Shown here piece by piece: positions 25,264 to 38,609 of a DNA stretch of 64,000 bases. The position numbers were made by a program, and so were the translations under genes. This DNA is from Antedon mediterranea (lineage: Eukaryota; Echinodermata; Crinoidea; Comatulida; Antedonidae), in NCBI RefSeq assembly GCF_964355755.1, contig NC_092670.1, forward strand, positions 2,381,001-2,445,000, given 5' to 3'. The notes beneath the pieces were generated by a model, which did no database searches, was not told the DNA's origin, and saw nothing but the letters and a program-made list of their open reading frames with translations. How positions within the stretch are numbered: position 1 is the first letter of the stretch; each line of letters opens with the position of its first letter.

Positions 25264-28200
25264 TTTCTGTATTGCTTGATGGTCCAGCTTCACTTCTTGA
25301 TTGTTCTAATTTTAGTACAGTATTACAACATCCGTTTTGATGAATATAAAATTAAAAAGCCTTTTATCAATAATATAATTTGTTTCCCTAAAACCATTCT
25401 ACTACAGACCTATATCAAGTTATTTTTTGGATTTTTGCTGTATTTATGAATGAGCTTATACTGCTTTTTTTACCTTTTAATGTTGTCAATGCCTCCACTT
25501 CTTTCATCATCTTTCTATCTGTAAGCAGTCTAATGAATTTGTCCATCTTCTCTCCTTTTGCAAGTGTGCCTTTCATTTCCAGTTTCAAGATTAACCAAAA
25601 CGGATCTGTGTCTTTGTTGACCCCCTTAATGCCTTTAAGGCGGCCAATAGTTACCATGTTCTCTGTATTCAATTGCTGACCAAACGCTATCAATTTTCTT
25701 CGATGCTCTGAAAAATGTCTGAATGGAACGGATTTGAAGTTTGGTAATTTCACAATTTTCGTAATCACGTCTTGAACTCCCTGAAGTCCGCATATATTAG
25801 TAGCTTCAACGAGGATACTAATGTCTGCCGGTCTGAGATGTCCAGAACGCTCAAGTAAACTAATCAGATCATAGGGTGTATTCTGATTATGTATTTCTGT
25901 CAAAGTGATGGTTGTATTACGATACGTGAACTCGCTAAGTAACACTCTCAGCATGTGAATGTTTCCACGTTCCTTCCACCACTTTGATACATCAGTGAGC
26001 AGTTCATTGTAATCGTCATCATTCAATTCTAATAATAGTAATAATATGATTTTTTAATAATAATATCATTATGTGTTAAAGAGTCAAAACTGTACCATAT
26101 AATATGTGGATTTATTGATTTTATATTCTAATATTCTTTTTTGTTATGTATATAGTATGTCTTTTTTTTTGCTAAGGATTAATATTTGACATTTATTTAT
26201 TTGTTCTTTCTTTAAACTGAAATATACTTTCAATTCAAATTTACTGATTTACAAAGTGGTTCAGTGAATACACCATATAGTAACAAATATAAAAATTAAA
26301 AAGAAAAAGGCGGATGAATGTAAGAAAAAGTTAGGTATATATAATATATATTTCCCTAAGTGAAGATTTGGAAGTAGTAAAGGACTTATTATGAAGTTCA
26401 AATTGTAATCGTTATCATTCAAATCTAATAATTAAAGAATACGATTTATTAATAATAATATCATTAGGTGTTAAAGAGTCAAAACTGTACCATATAATAA
26501 TAATTTATTGATTTTATATTTATTCTGATATTCTGTTAAGGAATTTGACCTTATTGATTAAAAAGTATTTTAACAAGTGACAACCAACTAAACTACTACC
26601 AAAAGTTAAGACTGAAAGAGCAAAGAAATTCACCACCAACTTCTGAGTTTTCAACCAATGGTAGGAAATCTTTATTTATTTTTTCGGTGCTCACTTTTCC
26701 ATTTTAATTGTTTTACATATTTGGATGTTTTTTTTATCTAATAAAATATTTCTGACTGCCGAGGATTGCAATTTCGGCGTGAATCAGTGGAGCGGGGTGT
26801 GGAAGCTGAAGGAGAGCAAAATGTGGATGACCGAAAAACATGCGCATCATCCACAGTTCGTAACTCTTCTAAGAGACACCGGTGTTCGAGTGCGGAGCTC
26901 AGTGCCATACCTTTGCTTAACTAACTTAGGAAGGCCTTTGTGGATGAGAGAGAGCCAGGTAAGAACTACTAAATTTTCCAACGAGGGCGAAAGTTCTTCG
27001 TCCTCCTGTATTTAGGCATCATGGTGGGAAATGCCCCCGTATTGACGTAGTAAATTATCATGGACGAAAGCAACTAAGCGCTGATAGAGATCTTCCGGCC
27101 ATTCATTATCTTGTAAATGTATATCAGCAAAATCAATAAAATGGGCGCCGGTTGACTGGAATCCATAATGAAGTTGGATTGTTTGCCAAATTTGTGAAAA
27201 AGTGAGGAGGAGCTTTTAACAATGGTATTCCGGGAAATTATAGGGCAAAAATTAGCGATCTGACCGAGCATGAGTTCAAGGATAGTGAGTTTTTGTTGGG
27301 CGGTATGACGACGTGCAACAGGTACCTCATCATTGTCGTGAGTTAAGCCGCGAAGGGGAGATGCCCTGGTTTTGGGACGCCAAATTGAACCATCTAGGAG
27401 AAATGGGGTTGGTAAGTATACACTTTTAGATATGTAAGTTAGGCCGAATACTCACTGAAAACTCAATGGACACACTGATCGACACTGATTCCGTCTCGAT
27501 ATCTATTTATCCTTTTCTCTCTAGAGGGCAGTATCACATTGCTGTGATATTACATCCCTCTCCACCTTGTTTAGTCTCTATAAATTATTTGATTTAAAAG
27601 GTATTTGTTTTGCAAGTACTAAAATGCTGAGATAAAAGGATTACTCAAGTACATAAAACGCAATGCTGTTGTGGTGTAGCCAATTTGCCTAAATTAGAAA
27701 ACGATTAAAAATTGACAACTAAAACATTTGTTTCCTTTATCTAGTAGCTACATTAGATCAACTTTCGTATGCACTTAGAGGTCCAGAGAATTTGACTTCA
27801 GAAATTGGTTTAGAATGGTCAAACAATCATTTTTGGCTTGGTTACACATTTTGAAAATGTGGCAAAAGGTCAGGGTGAAAGGTTTAATACCAAACACCAA
27901 TAGGTCCTTAAACCTCGACAACCACTGTGGTCACAGCAAGGTAATTTTGGTCTCAAATTGATCAGAAGGTATAAATAGTCCACTAAAAATATGGTTGAAC
28001 CTAGAACAAATTGCAACAGAATTTTGTTTTGTTTTGTCTGGTTGATATGGTGAACAAGAACATCATATCCAAAGTTTACCAAAATCGGATATCCGGAAGT
28101 GGGTTAATTAGCATAAATTCAAAATGGCCGCCATTTGCTATTTTAAAGCCTCATATCTCCTTAACGGTTGGATTTAGACCACCTAAGTGCATTACGAGTA

Positions 28201-31200
28201 GATATACAGTAAATGTGATATTAAACATTCTAATTAGCATATTTAAATTCCCATATGACGTACCTATGGTCATATGGTAGTTGTGACGTCATATATTATG
28301 TTATAACTGTTTTAAATGAACTGCAAGAAAACATGTTTCTTGACATTCTAGAAGGGGGTCAATTAGCGCAGCATAAATTCCAAATGGCTGCTATTTACTA
28401 TACCATGTTGAAGCCCTGTGGGTTTAGACAGCCTATGTGCATTACGAATAGGTATATATGTAAAAACCGTTGAAATTTATCATTAAGTTTCCATTTACAA
28501 AATCTTATGAAAATAGTTATTCTACAGAACCGTATGAAAGGTGATCATCAACTAAATTTCCGAAACGGATTTGTACTCAAGCGCACATCTTGTTTTGTGT
28601 TTCCTAAAACTACCGGTACATCTTTTAGAACTTTATCTCTTTAAATTGGTAAAGGAATAAAAAAATATTGTAATGAGGCGATTGTCTGTGGGTCAGGCTA
28701 TTCATCCACAAACTCATCTCAATTCCCCAACTGGAAATTGAGATGACACATGAAATGATAAATGTCATACTGTAGTTTTCGGTATAGTCAGCATCTCCAT
28801 TCTGCTCTTTCAAAGTTGCTTTTTCATTGCATCTGTTTGGTGTCGATCTTTTATGAGACAACAACCTTTTATGATATTTTATATAATGTTTATTTTTTGA
28901 ATGCTGTTTCCAAGATTCAATGAGCATAACAAGGACACTTCATCCTAGGATGATCAACTAGGATGAAGAATCATCAGTTAATGATACAAACCAACGGAAT
29001 CCAAAAGGGGTTGTTAAGGTAATAAAGCAATTTTCAAACTTGCCACTACTAATTACAGTATTTAATTTTTCGACAAGACAGTATTCAACTTCCTTGACAG
29101 AAAATGTCAGAAAAATGAAATAGAAACTTTGAATGCAGATGGGGATCTATTAAATATCTTACTTTGCCATAATTAAAAAAAGCGATTGCGTTTTATTAGA
29201 CAGAAGAAGCAAAAAATAGTGGATGGAATAATTGGTACTTAAAGAACACATCTTAAGGAGCAAATTTGCAACATCTTTGTAATGCTCTGCACTTGCAAAG
29301 AAACAGGGGGATGCATTCTATTCGAAGCAAGAACTGTTTGGTCCAAAATTTAAAAAGACATCAGAAAAGCCAATGAAGTAGATTTGCTGTGCCTACATGT
29401 ATGGTGGAAGTATTTTGACGGCGCCAACATTACATTTTCTGTGTATGTACTTTGGATGGGAAACTTACTGTGATCCAACTCCATATTTAGGATGGGGTCG
29501 AATTATTAAATCCCAGACTCATTACTATTAGAATTAAGAATCCTGTTTCTTTAAATATATATGAGATATATATGAGATAATATGCAGTTATAAAAAGTTG
29601 CAGTTGCAGAAAATTAACTTGAATGTTCTATTGCATGTTGTGAAGGATGGCCGAATAACTTCTGATACCCATGATCTTAACCTGGATGTGGTAAATGTTC
29701 TACTATTTTCATGCGATTAAAAACATTTTTTCCTTTCGGTTTCTATATTTTCCCCTTAGAATAATGCCAATTGAGCATTATTGTGACAAAATATATGACG
29801 TCGTATGTCATAGGTACGTTATATGGCAATTTAAATATGCTAATTGGAAAGTTTAATATTACTCGCAATGCACTTAGGTTGTCTAAAACCAAGCTCTAAG
29901 GAGATATGGAGCTTCAATAAAATAATAATAATAATAATAAATAGCGGCCATTTTTAATGTATGCTAATTAACCCACTTTCTGACGTCCGATTTTGGTAAA
30001 CTTTGGAAATAATGTTCATTTCAACAAGGAGAATGTCAAGAAACATGTTTTCTTGCAGTTCCTAAATTGTTCGCATAGTATAATGTCATTTAAACAGTTA
30101 TAACATAATATATGACGTCACAACTACCATATGACGTCATAGGTACGTCATATGGGAATTTAAATATGCTAATTAGAATGTTTAATATCACATTTATATC
30201 TACTCGTAATGCACTGAGGTGGTCTAAATCCAACCGTTGCAATTCTGTTGCAATTTGTTCTAGGTTCACCCTATTTTTGACTTATCTTTACTGGACTAAT
30301 ACAATTATTATTTAGTCTAATGGGACATTTTAGTGAAAATGACCGAAAATGCCATTTATGACCTTTGACCCATTCCCCATGTATGTATCTCCGTAACTAC
30401 TGTTTGTAGACACTTAAATTGCAATATACATATTATTTGTTGCACATTTTGAAAAATGTTACAAACGGTCAAAGGGTCAGGTCAAGGGTTATATGAACAA
30501 ACACAAATAAGGTACTTGTATCTCGGCAACCACTGGTCGCAGCAAGTCAATTTTAGTCTCAAAATGTTGAGAAGGCATGCATTCATATTCAGTCTAATGG
30601 GACATTTTAGTAAAAAATTATCAGAAATGCCATTTCTGATCTTTGACCCACATACCAGGGCATCTTTATATCTATGCAAGTACTGGTCGTAGGAACTTAA
30701 ATTTGGTATCAAATTGTTGGAAATATACATATTTACATTCATTCTAACAGAAAATTTGGTGAAAAAATGATCAGAAATACTATCAAATACTAATGTTTCA
30801 AACAAAAAACATCCCTCTACACAACTTATTCTTATATAAATGTTATGCAATAACTGATGCTTTTTAAAGCATTTAAAAATGGTTTCATTATAGGAATTAC
30901 AACAAATCCTTTACTGTTTGTAATTTTACTTTTGCTTATAGTAATGCTAGAAAATATTGTTGACCCTTGAGGACGATCAAACATTATAGGGAAGTCGAAC
31001 TCAACAGTTTTTTTGCAGAATGCTAGAAGTAACTTACCGTATTTATCCGAATAAATACCCCAGGCATTTATTGTTCAGAGGGGTGTTTAGGGGGAGCGGT
31101 GTTTAGGGGGAGGGGTGTTTATTCAGTGGAGGTGTAATATGGTAACATGTATAATCAAATAAATACACCCTAGATATAAAAAATACAACACAATTAATAT

Positions 31201-34200
31201 CGTAATAAGAATAACTGGATTAAACCTCCTTCATCTGGGTGCAAGTACAATCATGATATTAAAAAGGTCGGAGACAACTATAATAGTACTTTTTTCGTGT
31301 ACGAAAAAAAAATTCTGTTCGGGTTTGGAAAATATTTTTTTTATACTATTGCTTTTGAAAAACAGTGCCACCTATGTTGTACTTTCCTTGCAAATGTTAT
31401 TGTTATGACTGGTTTCACGATGAAAGTACATTTTTGGAGAGATATAATATGTACTAATTTAGTATAAAAAGGCATTTAAATTAACTTTAATTAGATTGTT
31501 TTTAGGATTTTGATTAAATAATGGAAACATCTCTAGAAGACGTGGAATCGTTGGAAAAAACATACTTAGCCTCAATGAGTTCCAGTTGCTTGAGTTTCAT
31601 ATTGCTGTCTTTTAGCCTATAGGCCTAGCTAGCTGTTATTATTAGGCTAGACCTATAGGCGTTTTAGCCTGGCTAGGTCTAGGATTGTTTGGTCGTTTGT
31701 TTACATAATTAACACTAAAAGTAGGTGCATTTATAAAATATAAATAATATAAATAATAATATTTAATATAATTATTAAAAACCAAATGTTACTGTTTTAA
31801 TCAATATGAATCAAATTAACCATATACACACATTAGGCACAGAACATTATTTCTAAACTGCCCGGTAATATACTGAAAGTTAATTTGAGAATGGGAAAAA
31901 GTCCCCCCAACCGAGACTCGAACCCGGAACCGTTTGCTTGATATGCAGATGTCCTAACCATTAGACGACTGGGGCTTTCATGGTATTGTTCAAACTTGTA
32001 TGGCGAAACAGCACTAAGTCCCTAAAACAGAGATAAAATTTAATTTGTGCAGATTTTGCTTATCCAGGGTATAGTGTACTGTATGACCAGCTACCAAAAA
32101 GTATACTGCAACATTGCATTTTTTAAATGTAATTACAATTGTGATATCTAGATTGGTTTGAGCAATTAGTTTGCACAATGCAACTACAAGAAAGTAATAC
32201 TTCTGCATCATTTGCCATTATTTTCATGTTTCTAGGATGTACGGTTTACGAGTTTTGTGGAATCAGACATTATCTAAGGTCAAATGTCAAATTTTAAATG
32301 GCTTCAAATCTTAAAAGTTGCCATTTTTTTTTATACGAGTTGCCATACCAAATTTCATGCTTCTAACCAACCAGCTACCAAAAAGTATACTGCAACATTG
32401 CATTTTTTAAATGTAATTACAATTGTGATATCTAGATTGGTTTGAGCAATTAGTATCAACCCTATCAACCCATTTTTTGGAGCTAAGAAACCCACTAAAT
32501 ATACAATTCAGACCTTGAGACCCGCGACATTTTGACTGTGAGTAAGTCGGAGGGCTGTTACACTTTATATGCATGCATTTATCTAAAGGATGGTTTCCTG
32601 TCGACGTAACAATTCCAGTTTTGTTCCAGATTACGTTGATTTATTGTAAGAAAGTAGGTTTAGACAGAAAACCAATTCTGATCGAATATTTGTGAAATCA
32701 ACGTCATCTACAAGAAACCGGTGATCTAACAATTTATGTGAAACCGAGATATTTTGACCTTACGCTTCAATAAACGCCCTTGCGTTTAATATGTTTCTAA
32801 GTCTTAATGCCTTTAAAACCTGTTTAAAACATTCATTCAATTCTTAACAATCAGTTGTCCTTTGCTAGTTACCCTTTCTTTTTTATAGCAAGCGTTCGTT
32901 TACCCGTTATTTATTTATTTTTACAAAAAAAAATTGTTGTAACCTGTAAGCCTATGCTATGTAACCTGCCAGTTGTTTTCGTCTTCTTGTTGAGGTTGTT
33001 TCTGTGTTTTTAGTCGCGTGGAAGCGATTCTATAGTTCACTATGTCGGTCAGTCTGTCGGTCTGTCGGTCCGGTATCACTATGCGTTTTATCGCTTTCTG
33101 ACCTTATCTTGATATCAGTTTAATCTAGCTAGGTCAATTTTTCACAGTATATTCCTTATGGCCAGGAATCAATGTGGTTATGTTTTCACGGTGCGCAATA
33201 AAAAATTACGCGGTCTACGCACGATTTAACGAAATCACGTTTGTAATCATATCTTCACAACCATGAATCACAATTAAATAAAATGTGGTACTCATAAATT
33301 TCAGGGCATAAATCATCATATGGCAATACAATTACGTGCGTAGCGCATGTAACGCATGCGTACGCGCGCTTAAAATTTTCAAAATTTATTTTCGATGAAA
33401 TAAGAGTACGTTTCAGGCAATTTTAAGCGTTTACAAAATTGCCAGGAGTGCGCATATTTTTGCGCGCGCACTGCGCGTTAAACGTTATTGCGTACTCTTT
33501 TTGCCCGATTTCTGTTTTCTTGACTTACTTTTCAACTCGAAATTACGTTATGCGAGCACGTCAAAAGTGACAGGCTACGCACGTGTAAATTAAAAAAATA
33601 TAAATGTTTTTAAACATTTCAACATTTTTAAACATGTTCAGTAATTTCGGTCAGTATAGTTCACTATGTCGGTCGGTCGGTCTGTCGGTCTGTCTGTCGG
33701 TCCGGTATCACTATGCATTGTAGCACGCGACTTAATGGCTGTTGGCCTTGTTTAAATATATATATATATTGTGTCTTTAAAACATCCTATTATTGGCCTT
33801 GGCTGTTAGATGTAGATGTGAAATACAGTTGTTGAATTGAATACATACAATTATGGGACTTTTTAGAAAGAAGTGAATTTAAGTTATTTTTGTCTTCAAG
33901 CTAAACAATTTCGCTAAAATCTAAATATCCGTACTTGAAGAGACGCTATGAAAATTAATAATTATGCAGATAGTAATGAGAATAATATAAGATAAAATTA
34001 ACAAATTCCCTTTTAAATTTAAAATATTTATTTTATGTTTTAAACCAGTGAAGAGTGTAATTTCAATCTTCTCTGTTTAAACAGTGTGATAACCCTTTTA
34101 TTCTTGAATCGTTTTAATTATTTGTTTAGAATTTGTTACAAAATTATATAACTTTCATTGTATCTTTAGTACAGTCTTGTGTAAGGGTACGCATAATAGA

Positions 34201-36254
34201 TACTGTATGTAGGCCTGTTAACGTGATAGGCCTACCTATTGTGTGCTATTGAAATAAAAATGCAAGTAAAACATAATTAGAAAACCGCTCGAAAAAGAAA
34301 CACCAAATCAGAAGCGATGCTCAAATCGCCATAAATGTGACTGACGTAGTTAAATGTGTTTATGAAATTTCAACTTCCGTAACTAAACTAAAATCGTCAT
34401 AAGCGTGTTTGTAAATTTCAAACTCGTTTGAGCAGTTCCATATCGGTAAACATCTGTGAAATGTCAACTTTGTATTTCTCACGCATTGTTGCCGGTGTAA
34501 ATATACTGGCCTGGATACACTTGTCCTTTTGTATTTGAATCAGATATGTTTGTATCTTTTCTAAAAACAAGGAAAGTTATGCAGTAGAGAGAATCTTAAC
34601 AAGTACTTTTGTATTTGAAGCAGATATTCCTCTATCTTTTCTACAAATAAAGAAATATTTTTAGCTTGATTAAACTATAATATTTAATAATGTTTTATTA
34701 ATATATTATTACATTTATTTATACGGTATTTGTTGAAATAGTATTAAAATTGTTGAATGTTTTGCGTTCCTCTAATTATTTTTATGTTTTATTAATATAA
34801 ATTATCTAACTTTATTATTTTAATTTTTTTTGTTACGCATTCATAAATAAGCTTCATAGAGTGTGTGTGACCCAATATAATATATAATAATTATAAAAAT
34901 AATATATAATCATTTTCAGAATATGAAACTTCAATTAAAATATGCTTAACAGAGGGCAGCAAACAGAAAATTATAATTATATTAAAAAGGATTTTTATGA
35001 CAATAGACATTTAGTTCCACTTTATAGTAAAATAAAATCAACCTAAAACTTGTATGAGTGTGAAAGTGAAATTATTCTATTAATTAAAAACAATATATAA
35101 CATTAAGACATATTTGTATTTATCTTAGTTAAACATATCTCTTTTCCTAATGCCTATGACAGGCTTGGTAGCCATACAAACTGTAGGCCTTGAAAGAGCG
35201 GATATGTTCGCTATGGTATTGGGTCGAATGACATGCTGTAGACAAAGATCCAATTTTCTGTACTTGTACAATTATCACTAAATATAAAATCAGTTTATAA
35301 ATTCAACCTGCACATTTTTTATGTAACATCTTATATAGTTACAGTAGTTACTTCTTTCAGGTTGTCTCTCGGGATATAAGGGAAGGCAACAACTTATTAT
35401 CATAATGATTTGCCAATTGTTTTATTTAAACGTACTTAACTGAAGTAAAAATAAAAACTTTAGGGCTTATTATATAGACAATTATTTTTAGCGTACTTAT
35501 TAATGTTATTATAAGTGATATACAGTATAAATTGAAAGTGTTCTACATGATTGATATATTCCAAATTGTGTGTGAAGGGTAACATTCACTTTCATCCAAT
35601 ACTGATATAAATAGTTCATAATGGCAAACCAAGAAACCTTATATTGTATACAAAGCAATTATTGTAGCAGCTTGATTGGCTTCGAAATTCAATGATATAT
35701 TTTATAATTATTGTTGCAGGTTTATTTTTGACAATCAGTGAATTCAACAAGTACTGGATTATAAAATGGAAATTGTATTAACTATTAGCAGTTTCCTATT
35801 TCTAAGATGAAAAGATGTACACTTTATATTCCTTTTCAAGTCGACCTGATTTGCCAAGACTATATTTTAAAATTTTTAGGTTCTTTTCAGTTGATTAATC
35901 CTGTATCTTATTTAAATTGAATTGCATTATTATGGTAAACATTACTGTACCTACAAGTAAACTCACCTTCTTCTGATTTACCCTCTCTGGTCATTGGTTT
36001 CACTGGCTTTGAGTCTGTTTAATAAATAGCAAATGACAAGAACTGAATTTTTACAAGAAGACCAATGGGTAATGGCATAAATTAAGCATAAAAGTTATAA
36101 GAAATATAATTCAATAATGTGTGCAATATGAATGATAGTTTGTGTGAATAGTACATAATGAATAGTAAATCCTATTCATCTCCAAAAATTTATTTTAAAA
36201 CTTGCTTGAAAAGGTAATTTATTTAAAAAAGTAAATTTATTTTTTTACCTGCCA
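25264..36254 (-). CDS. Gene C: tandem death-effector-like domain protein, possibly the N-terminal part of gene A
   Basis: Exon 1 coding is 36254-36248 (ATG GCA G, context ACAACATGG, after an apparent 5'-UTR acceptor). Exon 2 is 36014-35967 and exon 3 starts at 26028; all junctions are phase 1 and in frame. Exon 3 either runs to TAA at 25415 (about 222 residues) or splices at 25474 (AAAAG/GTAAAA) to exon 25305-25264, which is also phase compatible. Residues 25-112 hold a helical module with [19 protein letters not shown]; residues 120-202 hold a second with [19 protein letters not shown]. Spacing and hydrophobic pattern resemble the tandem DEDs of FADD, caspase-8 and FLIP. The RxDL motif is not clear in either module. 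Known: DEDs assemble death and inflammatory signalling complexes. The gene lies between two ROCO paralogues on the same strand. A CARD or Death fold is the alternative reading. Confidence 0.62.
26005..26535. repeat. Duplicated exon-intron boundary of gene C
   Basis: The acceptor end of exon 3 and its intron (about 26005-26125) are repeated at about 26398-26520: TTGTAATCGT.ATCATTCAA, TAATAATATCATTA.GTGTT and AGTCAAAACTGTACCATATA. The second copy has lost the open frame and the acceptor context, so it is a dead partial exon copy about 390 bp upstream of the real one. Confidence 0.7.
26760..27430 (-). pseudogene. Decayed Ty3/Gypsy-type gag fragment
   Basis: Reading the minus strand across at least two frame changes gives blocks typical of a gag family common in marine invertebrates: [12 protein letters not shown], then [17 protein letters not shown], then [18 protein letters not shown] and [10 protein letters not shown], followed by an Arg/Ser-rich basic tail. 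A stop lies after the HHDA block. No protease, reverse transcriptase or LTR was seen nearby. Confidence 0.7.
27780..30720. mobile_element. 2.9-kb foldback element with long inverted arms
   Basis: The left arm (27780-28440) and right arm (29770-30720) are inverted copies: GGTTGGATTTAGACCACCT at about 28165 is mirrored near 30210, and GTGGGTTAATTAGCATAAATT near 29960. The right side appears to hold part of the arm twice. The middle (28500-29750) has no recognisable transposase; a 100-residue minus frame (28927-28625) matches nothing I know. It lies in the long intron 2 of gene C. Confidence 0.6.
31896..31981 (-). repeat. tRNA-like sequence, probably a SINE head
   Basis: On the minus strand: GCCCCAG start, D-arm GTCTAATGGTTAGGAC, T-arm CCGGGTTCGAGTCTCGG and TTGGGGG acceptor end, with both promoter boxes good. 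The anticodon stem has a mismatch, acceptor position 1 is unpaired and no CCA-competent end is obvious. I favour a tRNA-derived SINE or tRNA pseudogene over a functional tRNA. Confidence 0.55.
32087..32454 (+). repeat. Direct duplication of an 85-bp segment
   Basis: ACCAGCTACCAAAAAGTATA through GTTTGAGCAATTAGT is present at 32087-32171 and again, essentially identical, at 32367-32454. The high identity indicates a recent event. Confidence 0.85.
33012..33732. mobile_element. Element with AGTCGCGTG / CACGCGACT termini (721 bp)
   Basis: The 9-bp termini are perfect complements. Just inside each end is TATAGTTCACTATGTCGGTC followed by a GGTC/TGTC tract and GGTCCGGTATCACTATGC, in direct orientation. 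GC content is higher than the surroundings. A 75-bp version with the same termini is at 55090-55164. Confidence 0.65.
33740..35960. other. Intergenic/intronic AT-rich DNA
   Basis: No exon was recognised on either strand. The only structure noted is a short degenerate tandem pair (CTTTTGTATTTGAA.CAGATAT...TCTATCTTTTCTA) at about 34525 and 34605. Gene C intron 2 spans this stretch. Confidence 0.4.
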
Positions 36255-36904
36255 TGTTGTCAACTTTTTAGGTCTTTGTTTCTAAAAAAAAAATGTTGTA
36301 TTAAAGTATAAATCAATCAATAATACAGGATAAATCATCAATTAAAAATATCTTTTTAACTAACAATCATATAAATAAATAAATAAATCAGAAACTAAAG
36401 TGTTCAATAGATCATTTAATTAATCTAAATATAAAATTAATTCAGAGAGGTAGCCTTCTTTTATATTTGTGAATGCTCTAGAAATAACATAATTCTTGAA
36501 TAAAAATGAGTTTTATCTGCAGTATCTCGGGCAGTAGCTGAGCAAAACTAAATGTATATTATTATTATTAGAAATTTACAAGAAAAAACAAAATATCAAT
36601 TTATCTAAATTTATTTGTATATTGTACAGTATACAGGTACCTGAGCGTAATAATAACCTACTTCAGGGTGCTTTGTGGCTACCATTCCAATGCATATTTA
36701 CACAAAACACAAAGTTCAATATGATAGGCTTGCTCAACCATGAAATTGCCAAGAAACTTTGTGATTATGTATGAAATGCCAGAGAAGTATTAATTCAGAT
36801 TATAATATTTTCCATCCATTTCCATACAGTAGTTTTGTTGTTAATCAGTCACTTTTATTTTTTATTTAACTATTAGTAATGTGAAGAGTGGGAAAGAAAG
36901 AACA

Positions 36905-37508
36905 AAAATGTTCATTCATTCATAATAACATTTATTTCTTATCATTTCAAAGTAAACAAAATAACAATTTAAATATAAATAATTAAGAGGCAACACCCAG
37001 AAAGTAATAACATTTGGAGGTTTCCCTCCAAAAAAACTTGTGACGGGTAGCCAGTTAAGAAATTGTAATCATATTGGAGTTTAAACAAACAGAAACAAAA
37101 CAAGACAAACAAACATGTAAAGCAAGACAACGACAAATTAATAATAATAAAATACTATGGAAGCACAGAAAACCCAGAATAAACATGTTGTTTTATTATT
37201 ATTAGTTATTTATGAAGTAGAATTTGTTTAAGTTTAAAAGAAAATGTATTTTTTGAAGGTGCCAATTTAATTTCGTCGGGGAGATCATTAAATAATTTGG
37301 TGCCACTATAACGGATATTATGTTGCATTAATGTTAATTTGGTAAAGGGAGGGTGGAGATTACAGGAGGATCTAGTTTTATGGGTATGAATGCTATTATT
37401 TTTTATAAAGTTGCAAGAAAGTTTGGTTGGAAGTAGACAGTTGACATGTTCATAGACGAAGGTGCATTGTTGGAGGATATTGATGTTTTGGACAGTTAAG
37501 ATAATGTA
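36905..37508 (-). pseudogene. LINE (Jockey/CR1/L2-like) reverse transcriptase C-terminus and 3' tail
   Basis: From 37508 to about 37210 the minus strand is open for about 99 codons up to a stop, with the conserved end of LINE ORF2: LQQCTFVYEHVNCLLP, HTHKTRSS, RYSGTKLFNDLPDEIK and SFKLKQILL. The following UTR ends near 36905 in an ATGAATGAATGAAC microsatellite, typical of this group. The 5' part is missing, as expected from 5'-truncated insertion. It lies just upstream of gene C. Confidence 0.8.
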
Positions 37509-38609
37509 CTGTATTATCGCTTGAAAAGCTGCCTATTGTCTTTGCTGTTAATATGTCAATGGTTCAGGATATTAAATATTCCATACAAATTATAATGTCC
37601 ATGTGCGTTTCTCTTTATGCACACCAATGTTTATTCCTATATGTTATTCATTGGGTACCAAAGATTCAGCCAATTGATGTTGTCAACTTTGTAGTGCATT
37701 TATGATTTTATAAACAAAATAATAAATGCTTTAATTGGTTGTTAAATATTTGTTTGTTTTCGACAATGTTTTCAAATTGTTTGCATTATATTGCATCTTT
37801 CAGTAGTACAGTACTACCCCATAGTCTCTCTGAAAATAAAGTTTGGGGAAAAAAGCTTATTTTATGCTTATAAAATGCTGCATATCAAAACCGATAAATT
37901 TAAGTGTGCCGAATCGTCTCGGGGCCGAATCGTTCCGCTACCGCAATTTATTTACTTAGTTCGTGGCTATAAAAGCGATTATTTTTGGTGATTTTTGGTC
38001 AGATTTTAATAATTCTTTCTTTAATTTAATATTGATACAAAATAATAACAGGCAATGTATGCTATTAACTTCTAATGTTGCATCGTTATCCCTAGCTAGG
38101 TAGTAGGCCTACAGTATACATAGTAATTATGTGGGCCGGGTCATTAGATAGGGAGTTACTGCTCCTACCCTGGAATACGTACCTGTACATACAGTACTCA
38201 TGGCTTAATCAATGATATACTGTAGTTTACTTTATGATTATATTTTTGTTCTGTACAGTAGATCAGACTATATTTACACAAAATGTTTACTACTGATTAT
38301 TAAACAAAAATAATTGATATAATAAATCATTATATCTGAAGAAAGAATGATGATTTAAAATGTTAGTCAAAAAGTCTAGCGGCATTTTTGTAAGAAAGAT
38401 TTCTTCTTTTGGAGTTCCACCTTTAAAAACATGATATATACTGTATCTATCTATCATTGTGTATGATTAAAATATAAAACAAACTACTCCCCTCACTCAT
38501 GGACATCTTTAAACACTGTGTGCCATGGTTTGTAATAACAACCACTAATAGCTTATACAATGAAGTATTTAAATATATTGTTGTAGATAATGCTGCTTAG
38601 GGATTAGGC

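Noticed and set aside
28625-28927. 100-residue minus frame in the 27780-30720 foldback
   Set aside because: No recognisable motif; it could be a transposase scrap but I cannot support it.
31896-31981. Functional tRNA gene with anticodon ATC
   Set aside because: An anticodon-stem mismatch and an unpaired first acceptor base make a SINE head or tRNA pseudogene more likely.
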